From: JAEZPW01 sp035629075 | GTDB taxonomy: Bacteria; Acidobacteriota; Terriglobia; Terriglobales; Acidobacteriaceae | Length of the DNA stretch: 64,000 bases | Direction: 5' to 3' | NCBI GenBank assembly: GCA_035629075.1 | Contig: DASPIK010000006.1 | Coordinates: 24,781 to 88,780 of the forward strand | Shown: piece by piece, positions 42,647 to 50,427 of the stretch | Numbering within the stretch: the first letter of the stretch is position 1 | Layout of the letters: the number at the start of each line of letters is the position of its first letter | Program-made: the position numbers and the translations under genes | Notes under the pieces: generated by a model | Told to the model about the DNA's origin: nothing | What the model saw: the letters and a program-made list of their open reading frames with translations, nothing else | Databases searched by the model: none

Positions 42647-43857
42647 CTTTCCTGCAAATAGGTGTAGTCAGCGAGCAGGTGTACAGCGATCTCGTCGCCC
42701 GGCGCAAACGATGTGCGGTCGGCAGGCAGTAGCGCGATGCCGTCGGCCAGCAGCATGGTTTTCAGCATGCCTGTGTTCTGGTCCCCGGAACTGTAAGCTA
42801 AGTATCTGCCATTTTCCGACCTGAGCTTTACGCGCAGGAACTTGATCTTGCCGGGCTTCTTGCGGACTTCCTCTTGTAAGCTGGCGTTAAGGAGCGGCTT
42901 CAGTACGCGGGTGTGTCCCATCATCTTGAGCAGTGCGGGACGAACGAATTCCTCGAAGGTAATCATGGTGGCCACGGGATTTCCTGGAAGGCAAAACACC
43001 GGGACCTCGTCTTTCTTTCCGAAAGTCATAGGCCCGCCCGGCTTGATATCCACTCGCCAGAAGACTTGCTCGACTCCGAGATCAGCTAGCACCCCGCGCA
43101 CCATGTCCCGATCCCCAGCGGAAACGCCAGCCGAGGTGATCAAGACATCAGCCTTCAATCCTTCGGCCATCTTCTCCCGGTGACATTCACGATTGTCACG
43201 CGCGATGCCAAGCATCACAGGTATCGCACCCAACTGCTTCACAGCGGCTGCGAGTGAAAGCGTGTTGCTGTTGATCACCTTGCCCGGCGCCAAGGGCTCG
43301 CCGACTTCAACCAGTTCATCACCGGTAGACAGTATCGCGACGCGAGGTGCACGGTGCACCGACACGAACGCCCTGCCAAAAGAGGCGATCATGCTGACCT
43401 GAGGCGGTCCGACGACTGCACCTGCAGCCAGAACCACTTCGCCACGCTTAACATCCTCTCCCGTGAAGCGCATGTGCTGCCGCGGTAGAACACGAGCCTT
43501 CAGGTTTATGAACCCGCCTGCTTCCTCCGTGTCTTCAACAGGTACGACAGCTTCGCATCCCGCGGGAAGCGGAGCGCCTGTCATGATCTTGACCGCGCAC
43601 CCTGGCTGAACGGGAGCGTCCGTTGTGCCACCCGCAGGAACGTACCCAATAACCTTCAGCGGAAGCGAGTCGTTGCAATCGGCCATGCGAACCGCGAAGC
43701 CGTCCATGGCGGAGTTGTCGCAGAACGGCATGTCCCAGGGCGCGACCACATCTTCGGCCAGCACCCGGCCTACTGCGTCGAGAAGAGGCACTCGCTCACT
43801 GCCCAATACAGTTACGTTGCGCAGCACTAAATCGCGGGCATCGTTGAGACTCGGCAT
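42643..43857 (-). CDS. moeA: Molybdopterin molybdotransferase
   Basis: A 404-residue MoeA, the enzyme that inserts molybdate (or tungstate) into adenylylated molybdopterin. It has DMPFCDNSAMDGFAVR, the GGTTDAPVQPGCAVKIMTGAPLPAGCEAVVPVEDT segment, and the MoCF/MPT-binding signature (VLITSAGVSAGDRDMV, FCLPGNPVATMITFEEFV). It is the last gene of the run adh-aor-moaD-like-thiF-like-tupA on the minus strand, with 22 bases to tupA. A local copy near an AOR suggests a cofactor route dedicated to that enzyme. Confidence 0.95.
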   Translation of the reverse strand: MPSLNDARDLVLRNVTVLGSERVPLLDAVGRVLAEDVVAPWDMPFCDNSAMDGFAVRMADCNDSLPLKVIGYVPAGGTTDAPVQPGCAVKIMTGAPLPAGCEAVVPVEDTEEAGGFINLKARVLPRQHMRFTGEDVKRGEVVLAAGAVVGPPQVSMIASFGRAFVSVHRAPRVAILSTGDELVEVGEPLAPGKVINSNTLSLAAAVKQLGAIPVMLGIARDNRECHREKMAEGLKADVLITSAGVSAGDRDMVRGVLADLGVEQVFWRVDIKPGGPMTFGKKDEVPVFCLPGNPVATMITFEEFVRPALLKMMGHTRVLKPLLNASLQEEVRKKPGKIKFLRVKLRSENGRYLAYSSGDQNTGMLKTMLLADGIALLPADRTSFAPGDEIAVHLLADYTYLQES

Positions 43858-43879
43858 ATCTGTACTCGTTTCCTACTTC

Positions 43880-44683
43880 TTAATTTGTAAAGAAGATTGG
43901 ATCGCCTGCGACCTTGTACCCCGCGATAATTGCCTGCCCTTGCGAACCGGTGAGATAGTCAATGAATTTCATCGCGAGCTCATACTTAACGCTGGGAAAC
44001 TTCTTAGGATTTACCGCGATCACGCCATAAGGGTTCCGAAGGCCAGATTCGTTCTCGAACAGCACCTTCAGGTCCGTCTTACCATGCTTAAAAACGTTGT
44101 ACGTGCCGCGGTCCGACAATGTGTAAGCCTGCTGCTCGGTCGCCATCATGATGACCTCGCCCATGCCCTGTCCGGCTGAGCGATACCAACTTCCTGCGGG
44201 CTGAAGCCCTGCGGATCTCCAGACATCCTTCTCTTTTTGATGAGTCCCGGATTCATCGCCGCGCGATATGAAAGTAGCTTGCTTGTTAGCAATCGCCTTG
44301 AAAGCATCAGACGAGGTCTTTACACTCCTTACGCCAGCGGGATCATCGGCAGGACCAAGAATGACGAAATCGTTATACATGACGTCGCGCCGGTTCACGC
44401 CGAAGCCCGCAGCCACGAACTTGTCTTCCAACTTGCGGGCGTGAACGAAAACGACATCCACGTCGCCCGCTTCGGCTAGCTTCAGCGCCTTGCCGGTTCC
44501 TACTGCGATGACGTCGACTTTGCAACTGCAATGTTTTTCGAACGGGGGCAGCAGGACCTTGAGCAGGCCGGAATTTTCGGTGGAAGTCGTCGTAGACATC
44601 CGGAGCCGCTCTTGCGCAAAAGCGCCGGAGCACAGACTGAGGACGATGATGAGAACAGCGAGGAGCCGATAGATCTGTTTCAT
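43880..44683 (-). CDS. tupA: Tungstate/molybdate-binding periplasmic protein, TupA-like
   Basis: A 267-residue substrate-binding protein with signal peptide (LAVLIIVLSLCSGAFA) and the oxyanion-binding start of TupA proteins, STTTSTENSGLLKVLLPPFEK, followed by GTGKALKLAEAGDVDVVFVHA, and FISRGDESGTHQKE, which supplies further oxyanion ligands. TupA proteins generally prefer tungstate over molybdate, in line with the tungsten-type oxidoreductase three genes upstream. The permease and ATPase (TupB, TupC) are not in the window. Confidence 0.92.
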   Translation of the reverse strand: MKQIYRLLAVLIIVLSLCSGAFAQERLRMSTTTSTENSGLLKVLLPPFEKHCSCKVDVIAVGTGKALKLAEAGDVDVVFVHARKLEDKFVAAGFGVNRRDVMYNDFVILGPADDPAGVRSVKTSSDAFKAIANKQATFISRGDESGTHQKEKDVWRSAGLQPAGSWYRSAGQGMGEVIMMATEQQAYTLSDRGTYNVFKHGKTDLKVLFENESGLRNPYGVIAVNPKKFPSVKYELAMKFIDYLTGSQGQAIIAGYKVAGDPIFFTN

Positions 44684-44701
44684 CGGTACAACTCTCGCTC
44701 A

Positions 44702-45538
44702 TTAAGACGCCAACGGCGGCTCAAATGTAATCTCTTCGAAGCTCATATCAAGTATATTGATTGACAATTTGCGGCTTCTCAGTGCCGTGCCCACCCCAAG
44801 CAAAATCTTGCAAACTTCTGCGCTCTCGATGCTTGCGACCAACGCGGGCGTGAACGACGGATTTCCCAGATGTTGTTCGGCTCCTTTGCCTTCAACCCAG
44901 CGACTGTACATTCTTGAAAGGGTGTCATCGCCCGGGAACTGCGTCGTGACCTGACCATACCACCCGGCGATGGCCCCATGTACCAGGGGAACACCTAGTG
45001 TTGCACAGGTTTCGCACAGGGCAAGGCGGGTCGGTATAGAATCCAGCGCGTCAACGACTACCTGCGCGCCTTGCAACAGTTCCTTGCCGTTCTCAGGCGA
45101 ATATCCGGCATGGACCGGAACGAGAGTCACGGCAGGATTGATCTCGGCTACCCGCTCCGCAGCCGCGATCACTTTGGACTTGCCCAGCCAACCGGGACTC
45201 GACAGCAGTTGCCGGTTCAGGTTGTGCTCTTCAAACACGTCCGGGTCAAAGGCAACGATCGTACCCACACCAAGACGCGCCAGTTGTTCAATGACATATC
45301 CGCCAAGTCCGCCGCATCCGACCACTGCAACGCGACTCCGACAGAGCGTGAGCTGATCTTGCACGGAAATCGCGTTTCGGTTTCGCTGGTAACGGAGAGG
45401 AAGCAGGCCCGCCGAAAGCGCCGCCCGTTCTACATCGGAATGCGATATCCCGAATCGCTCCACTGCGGAGACCTGCGCAAACCACGGCAGCAAATCCCCG
45501 GAAGCGCTCTCACGAAGGAACTGGTGTATATCTTCCAT
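44702..45538 (-). CDS. ThiF/MoeB/HesA-family adenylyltransferase
   Basis: A 278-residue E1-like enzyme that adenylates the C-terminal Gly of a ubiquitin-like sulfur carrier. The nucleotide site is VAVVGCGGLGGYVIEQLARLGVG, with FDPDVFEEHNLNRQLL (Arg finger) and VVDALDSIPTRLALCE (catalytic Asp). An N-terminal extension of about 65 residues precedes the Rossmann fold. The usual paired CxxC zinc site of MoeB is not seen. It starts 3 bases after the MoaD-like gene, whose product is its obvious substrate. Confidence 0.92.
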   Translation of the reverse strand: MEDIHQFLRESASGDLLPWFAQVSAVERFGISHSDVERAALSAGLLPLRYQRNRNAISVQDQLTLCRSRVAVVGCGGLGGYVIEQLARLGVGTIVAFDPDVFEEHNLNRQLLSSPGWLGKSKVIAAAERVAEINPAVTLVPVHAGYSPENGKELLQGAQVVVDALDSIPTRLALCETCATLGVPLVHGAIAGWYGQVTTQFPGDDTLSRMYSRWVEGKGAEQHLGNPSFTPALVASIESAEVCKILLGVGTALRSRKLSINILDMSFEEITFEPPLAS

Positions 45539-45541
45539 GGA

Positions 45542-45766
45542 TTAGCCTCCGCCGAGCAACGGGAACAGCGACAGATTCGCCCCCTCTTCAAGTTGGTGAT
45601 CGGGATCCGCGTGGCGGTTATTCAGCATGATCATGCCGATTTCGGATTCGGGGATCTCGAGGGCCGTGATGACGTCAGCGATGCGGGTCCCGGGGGCACA
45701 ATCCTGCATTTGAACAGCGAAGCGCCCGGCGCGGAAAGTTGCGAACAGCTTAACGGTAATCTTCAT
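45542..45766 (-). CDS. MoaD/ThiS-like ubiquitin-fold sulfur carrier
   Basis: A 74-residue beta-grasp protein starting MKITVKLFATFRAG and ending LFPLLGGG, with the exposed C-terminal Gly-Gly needed for thiocarboxylation. In the pathway such a protein donates sulfur to the pterin dithiolene. It lies between the AOR gene and its activating enzyme. A specialised MoaD serving tungsten enzymes is likely, but no MoaE is in the window. Confidence 0.93.
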   Translation of the reverse strand: MKITVKLFATFRAGRFAVQMQDCAPGTRIADVITALEIPESEIGMIMLNNRHADPDHQLEEGANLSLFPLLGGG

Positions 45767-45865
45767 GTCAAACTACTGCTTATCGTTTCGTGCGAGAAGA
45801 ATCATCCTGAGCGACCCGGGCCATTGCCATCGCAGACCGTTTGGGCCGCTCAGGACCACACATCG

Positions 45866-47596
45866 TTAGAAGTTCCAGAATTCGTCGATCTCTTCCCCAG
45901 TGAAATCCCAGATTGCGTTGTGAGGCGCGACCGGTTCCTGGCTGAAGAACTCGGGCAGACGGTCATGTTGATTTGTGAAGCCGGCGGCTATGTTGAACTG
46001 CCGTTCGGTCTTGAGCACGTACTTGCCGAGTCCAACAACGTCATCCCCGGTGAGGCCAATGCCAAAGCGAGCATTGATCATGTCAATGAGTGCCGGGAGG
46101 CATTCAGGCACATCCAGAGCCGGGAAGGCGATGAAGATGCACATGCCGGTGGAGTCAACGGCCGCAGTTGCGATCTGCAGATTGCGCGAGAGTTCGACCT
46201 GACCTTCTTTCTTGAGCGGATCGACGCGACCGCCGACATTCAGAACGTTGGTAGCAATGCTATAGCCCGCGGTGTGGTCGGCTCCCATGGTGCTGGTTGC
46301 GTACGTGATGCCGATGCCCTTAATCGAGCGTGGATCGTAGGCCGGGATGCCCTGACCTTTAACTACGGGAACGCGTGTCACCCCGAAGGTCTTCCCGACG
46401 CTTGCGGCACCGCCGCCAAGAATGCGACCCAGCGGTGTGCCCTTGCCGATTTCGTCCCGCAGCATGCGCACAACGCCCTTGCCATCACCGAAGGGCAGAA
46501 CGCCGGCTTCCATCGCCACACCGAACATGACAGCCGTCTCGATGGAATCGACGCCGATGTCGTCCATGATGCTGTCGGCTGTCGCGATGTCATCGAGATC
46601 GTCGATGCAGCAGTCCGCGCCCAGGCCCCAGATAGTCTCGTATTCAAAGCCTGACGTCAGATACTTGCCATCCTTATCGTTGTAAACCTGAGAGCACTGT
46701 ATGACACAGCCGGCCTGACAACCATGCTTGGGCTTGCCGCCGCGCTCCACTATGGTGGCGTGCATGGTTTCGCCGGAAATCTTTTCGTGGCCGTCAAATT
46801 GGCCCGCCGTGAAGTTGCGCGTAGGCAATCCGCCGACTTCGTGAAGAATGTTCACAAGAATGGCCGTGCCATAGGTCGGCAGGCCCTGGCCGCTTACCGG
46901 ATGGTCAAGCAGTGTTTTCGCGAATGTACGCGCAGCGATTTTGAATTTCTCTGGGTCGGCGAGTTTTACGCCCGGGCCGCCCTGATCATCAACCGAGATG
47001 AACTTGATCTTCTTTGATCCGAGGACTGCGCCGAGGCCGCCGCGTCCGATGCTACGCAACTTGCTATCAGGGTCTTTGACCGAAATGTTGGCCGAAGCCA
47101 TCTTCATCTCGCCTGCGGGCCCAATGCTGATGACTCCGACTTTCTTGTGGAAGCGCGCCTCTAAAGCCTGCACGACAGCGAAGTTGCCACTGCCAACTAG
47201 CTCGGTCTCTTCCTGAATCTTGACGCCGTCTTTGTCGAGGTGAAGGCTGTACCACTTGTCCTGTTTCGGGGCGCCCTCGATGATCAGCGCTTTCACACCA
47301 AGATTGGCCAGCAACCGCGCGGAACTGCCCCCCGAGTTGCTTTCTTTTATGGTGCCCGTGAGCGGACTCTTTGCGCCCGCGGAGAGTCGCCCCGAGTTTG
47401 CCGCTGCCGTTCCAGTCAGCAGGCCGGGAGCAAATACCAGCTTATTGTTGACGCCGAGCGGGTGGCATGTGGGAGGCACTTCGGCCGCCACGATGGTTGA
47501 CGTTAGAGCGCGCCCGCCGAAGCCGGCCCATTCCGCGGGTACCGCTTCAACCTTCGTGCTCAGGTCCGACATATTTACGCGCAGTATCTTGTCCAT
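45866..47596 (-). CDS. aor: Aldehyde:ferredoxin oxidoreductase (tungsten AOR family)
   Basis: A 576-residue member of the AOR family, which oxidises aldehydes to acids with a tungsten bis-pterin and one 4Fe-4S cluster, passing electrons to ferredoxin. It has the N-terminal GFGGRALTS, domain-1 motif LTGTAAANSGRLSAGAKSPLTGTIKESNSGG, Fe-S ligands in HGCQAGCVIQCS and a late Cys in DSTGMCIF, plus FEYETIWGLGADCCID near the active site. The first three Cys are spaced CX3CX3C, whereas the Pyrococcus enzyme has CX2CX3C. No ferredoxin gene is visible in the cluster. Confidence 0.93.
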   Translation of the reverse strand: MDKILRVNMSDLSTKVEAVPAEWAGFGGRALTSTIVAAEVPPTCHPLGVNNKLVFAPGLLTGTAAANSGRLSAGAKSPLTGTIKESNSGGSSARLLANLGVKALIIEGAPKQDKWYSLHLDKDGVKIQEETELVGSGNFAVVQALEARFHKKVGVISIGPAGEMKMASANISVKDPDSKLRSIGRGGLGAVLGSKKIKFISVDDQGGPGVKLADPEKFKIAARTFAKTLLDHPVSGQGLPTYGTAILVNILHEVGGLPTRNFTAGQFDGHEKISGETMHATIVERGGKPKHGCQAGCVIQCSQVYNDKDGKYLTSGFEYETIWGLGADCCIDDLDDIATADSIMDDIGVDSIETAVMFGVAMEAGVLPFGDGKGVVRMLRDEIGKGTPLGRILGGGAASVGKTFGVTRVPVVKGQGIPAYDPRSIKGIGITYATSTMGADHTAGYSIATNVLNVGGRVDPLKKEGQVELSRNLQIATAAVDSTGMCIFIAFPALDVPECLPALIDMINARFGIGLTGDDVVGLGKYVLKTERQFNIAAGFTNQHDRLPEFFSQEPVAPHNAIWDFTGEEIDEFWNF

Positions 47597-47639
47597 CTGA
47601 TGATTCCCGTTTTTCTTGTCTGAAGTTGTGAGTTGAAAA

Positions 47640-47676
47640 CGGGAGGTCCCCCGCTGGTTTGCGATTGAACCTCCCG
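47640..47676 (-). terminator. Hairpin with T-run between alcohol dehydrogenase and AOR genes
   Basis: Read on the minus strand, CGGGAGGT and ACCTCCCG pair perfectly over 8 bases around a 21-base loop, followed by TTTTC. It starts 9 bases after the dehydrogenase stop. Probably a partial terminator or mRNA-processing hairpin that sets unequal expression of the two genes. Confidence 0.6.
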
Positions 47677-47685
47677 GCCCTGCTC

Positions 47686-48936
47686 TTAGTCGATTACCGC
47701 CGGTTCAGATTGCAGGAGCTGAATCAGTTGTGCGTAGGGGCCAGTCGCTGCGTTCGGCTTTGCTACAGGTGCGCCCATGGCGGCCTTGTACATGCCAACC
47801 ACCTGGGCCAACGTCGCTGTGCGCGGATTGGTGAGCATGCAGGCGTCCTTCATGGCATTGGTGGCCATGATCTCGAGATCAGCCTCTTTAACGCCAAGTT
47901 GTACGAGACCGGATGGGATGCCCACATCCTTTGACAGCTTGCGAATTGCAGCAATTCCCTTGGCAGCAGCGTCTACCGTGGAAAGGCCACTGATGTTCTC
48001 GCCCAGGGCCACAGCGACGTCGGCGAAGCGCTTCGGGTTCGCGATCATGTTGAACTCGCAGACAACCGGCAGCAGGATGGCGTTGCACACGCCGTGCGGC
48101 AGGTTGTAGAAGCCGCCTAGCTGGTGCGCCATCGCGTGGACATAACCGAGGCTGGCATTGTTGAACGCCATTCCAGCCAGATATTCGGCGTAAGCCATTT
48201 TGTCGCGGGCTTCGATGTTCTGGCCGTTCGCAACGGCTGGGCGCAGGTACTCCGAAATCAACTTCATCGCCTGCAGAGCGCAAGCATCGGTGATCGGAGT
48301 CGCGATCGTCGAGACATACGCTTCAACGGCGTGCGTAAGAGCGTCCATGCCGGTTGCTGCAGTCAGCCCCGGCGGCATGCCGACCATGAGCAGCGGATCG
48401 TTGATGGCGATATTCGGAGTGCAGCGCCAGTCCACCAGAGCCATCTTCACGTGCGTATCGGTATTCGTGATGATGCAGAAGCGCGTCATCTCGCTAGCCG
48501 TGCCGGCTGTCGTGTTGATCGCCAGGAACGGAGGCATTGGCTTCGTGGTCTTGTTCACGCCTTCGTAGTCGCGGATGTTGCCGCCATTCCCGACGACCAT
48601 GCCGATTCCCTTGGCACAGTCATGCGAGCTGCCACCGCCGAGAGAAACGATGCCGTCACACTTGTTTTCCAGATAGACCTGCACGCCAGCGTGGACGTTC
48701 TTGTCTGTCGGATTTGGTTCCGCTCCGTCAAAGATGACGGCGTTCAGGCCAGCTTCAATCAGCTGGGCTTTGATCTGGTCGGCAACGCCGAGTTTTGAGA
48801 GGCCTGCATCCGTAACGATTAGCAGGTTCGTTGCCCCAAGTGCCTTGGCCTGCGCGCCTGTTTCCTTCGCGCAGCCAACACCCATCAATGAAACCGTAGG
48901 AATAAAGAATCCATAGGTCTGATCAGCTAAAGCCAT
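47686..48936 (-). CDS. Iron-containing (group III) alcohol dehydrogenase
   Basis: A 416-residue NAD-dependent dehydrogenase of the Fe-ADH family. It has VSLGGGSSHDCAKGIG (nucleotide binding), TTAGTASEMTRF, and the metal site across TGMDALTHAVEAYVS, GYVHAMAHQLGGFYNLPHGVCNA with its conserved His residues. It interconverts a primary alcohol and an aldehyde, which the next enzyme, AOR, could oxidise. I chose ATG 48936 because GAGGA lies 5 bases upstream; GTG 48948 and ATG 48942 are in frame. The gene is preceded by a sigma-54 promoter at 49099-49114. Confidence 0.94.
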   Translation of the reverse strand: MALADQTYGFFIPTVSLMGVGCAKETGAQAKALGATNLLIVTDAGLSKLGVADQIKAQLIEAGLNAVIFDGAEPNPTDKNVHAGVQVYLENKCDGIVSLGGGSSHDCAKGIGMVVGNGGNIRDYEGVNKTTKPMPPFLAINTTAGTASEMTRFCIITNTDTHVKMALVDWRCTPNIAINDPLLMVGMPPGLTAATGMDALTHAVEAYVSTIATPITDACALQAMKLISEYLRPAVANGQNIEARDKMAYAEYLAGMAFNNASLGYVHAMAHQLGGFYNLPHGVCNAILLPVVCEFNMIANPKRFADVAVALGENISGLSTVDAAAKGIAAIRKLSKDVGIPSGLVQLGVKEADLEIMATNAMKDACMLTNPRTATLAQVVGMYKAAMGAPVAKPNAATGPYAQLIQLLQSEPAVID

Positions 48937-49098
48937 ATCCATCCTCACAAACGCTTCTGAGTTGAAATGCGCACATCTACGTCATATCGCGCTCACCGGA
49001 TCCTCAACCGGTGGCGCATAAGTTCTTGCACCTCAGCGACGCTGCCTCACGCCGCCCTTGCCTGGAACACTTTGAGAGAAGAACCCGTGCACGCTTTG

Positions 49099-49114
49099 TG
49101 CAAGCGGCGTACCA
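49099..49114 (-). promoter_or_regulatory. Sigma-54 (-24/-12) promoter of the alcohol dehydrogenase gene
   Basis: On the minus strand, TGGTACGCCGCTTGCA keeps the invariant GG (49112-49113) and GC (49100-49101) exactly 10 bases apart and matches the TGGCAC-N5-TTGCA consensus except for one base in the -24 half. The transcript would start near 49088, leaving a leader of about 150 bases. The AcoR-type activator encoded nearby fits. Confidence 0.82.
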
Positions 49115-49233
49115 CAATCACGATTTAAAAGGGGAACCTCGCTCATCGGGGCATTGAGCGAACAAAACAAACGTTTTCGGGAAGAGAGTGAATGCGTGAA
49201 CCGCCTCGGCCATACCTTACACGCACCGAAATC

Positions 49234-49251
49234 GAACAGGACCTACTGTTC
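49234..49251. promoter_or_regulatory. Candidate upstream activator site
   Basis: Perfect inverted repeat GAACAG-6-CTGTTC, about 120-140 bases upstream of the -24 box, the usual position of an enhancer for a sigma-54 activator. The protein bound is inferred from context only. Confidence 0.5.
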
Positions 49252-49362
49252 CATTCTGGCGCACTGTAACGTTTTGGAGCGCTCTGTCGCCGAAGCCTCG
49301 TAGAATACTTCAGTGGTGCGCAGCCAGAATTAGAAGGCGTTACGCGCATTCGCGCAGCTTAA

Positions 49363-49384
49363 TACCAAAGTCGCGCCATTGGTA
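49363..49384. promoter_or_regulatory. Inverted repeat upstream of moaA
   Basis: TACCAA-10-TTGGTA, perfect over 6 bases, 39 bases before the moaA start. It could be an operator or a leader hairpin. It does not match the ModE consensus as I know it. Confidence 0.35.
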
Positions 49385-49422
49385 ACGTAGTTGCTCAGTC
49401 ACTCGTCAGGTCTTGTTTCTCG

Positions 49423-50403
49423 ATGCCATTAGCAGACTCATTCGGCCGGCGCATTAACTATCTCAGGCTATCCGTTACGGATCGCTGCAACCTGCGATGT
49501 CAGTACTGCATGCCATCCGATGGGGTTCCGAAGCTATGCCATTCGGACATTCTCAGCTACGAGGATCTGTTCCGAATCGCCAAAGAGTCAGTTGCGTTAG
49601 GTGTCGAAAAACTCCGCATCACAGGCGGGGAACCACTCGTCCGGAAAGGCATTGTGGAGTTCGTCAGAAGCCTTTCGGGTCTCGTCGGACTCAAGGAGAT
49701 CGTGCTCACGACCAATGGCGTTCTGCTCCCGGAGACAGCCGTCGCATTACGCCAGGCTGGGCTTCGACGCCTGAACGTCAGCCTGGACTCGCTTAAGCCG
49801 CAGACCTTTGCCGCTATCACTCGGGGAGGCGATTTACGGCGCGTCCTGAACGGACTCGCGGCCGCAGAGGAAGCAGGTTTTCCCGCTGCGAAGATCAACA
49901 TGGTGGTGATGCGCGGAATCAATGACGATGAAGTGCTCGACTTCGCCGCACTTACGCTCTCGAAGTCGCACACGGTTCGGTTTATCGAGTACATGCCGAC
50001 CGCCCAGAACCCGCAATGGCGTTCGTTACATGTGAGCGGCGACGAGATCCTAGAACGAGTGCGGCAGCGATTCACTGTGACCGAACTAGTCGCAGGGCAG
50101 ACTTCCGGGCCCGCTAGAAACTACCGAATCGAGGGCGCCGCCGGTGCAATCGGCGTCATCACGCCAATATCCCGCCACTTTTGCCAGCAGTGTAACCGCA
50201 TCCGCATCACAGCATCCGGATTCGCAAAAGCCTGTCTATTCGGCAGGAAGCAAGTCGATCTCAAGCCGTGCCTCGCATCCGGTGACAACTCCGCCCTGAG
50301 AGAACTTCTGCGGGAGATCGTCGTGGGGAAACCTGACGGTCACCAACTGCTGACCCCCAACCGGGAAACGGCACCGTTCTCAATGTCACAAATTGGCGGC
50401 TGA
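49423..50403 (+). CDS. moaA: GTP 3',8-cyclase (molybdenum cofactor step 1)
   Basis: A 326-residue radical-SAM enzyme that starts molybdopterin synthesis from GTP. The N-terminal cluster motif is CNLRCQYC (C-x3-C-x2-C), with EKLRITGGEPLVRKGIVEF downstream, and the C-terminal second cluster is FCQQCNRIRITASGFAKACLFG. The protein ends in IGG, the conserved Gly-Gly tail required in MoaA. It is divergent from the adh-aor operon across a 474-base regulatory region and convergent with the activator gene. Confidence 0.96.
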   Translation: MPLADSFGRRINYLRLSVTDRCNLRCQYCMPSDGVPKLCHSDILSYEDLFRIAKESVALGVEKLRITGGEPLVRKGIVEFVRSLSGLVGLKEIVLTTNGVLLPETAVALRQAGLRRLNVSLDSLKPQTFAAITRGGDLRRVLNGLAAAEEAGFPAAKINMVVMRGINDDEVLDFAALTLSKSHTVRFIEYMPTAQNPQWRSLHVSGDEILERVRQRFTVTELVAGQTSGPARNYRIEGAAGAIGVITPISRHFCQQCNRIRITASGFAKACLFGRKQVDLKPCLASGDNSALRELLREIVVGKPDGHQLLTPNRETAPFSMSQIGG

Positions 50404-50427
50404 GATTTGGCAATCGATCGGCGCGAT

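Noticed and set aside
45071..46654. Plus-strand frame of 527 codons
   Set aside because: Antisense to the thiF-like, moaD-like and aor genes, all of which are clear families. It crosses three real genes and has no recognisable domain.
49005..49040. A plus-strand TGGCGC...TTGCA sequence resembling a second sigma-54 promoter
   Set aside because: The GG and GC dinucleotides are 13 bases apart instead of 10, so sigma-54 would not recognise it.
49143..49349. Minus-strand 68-codon frame in the adh regulatory region
   Set aside because: It lies across the proposed activator sites, has no ribosome-binding site and an amino-acid composition without clear protein character.
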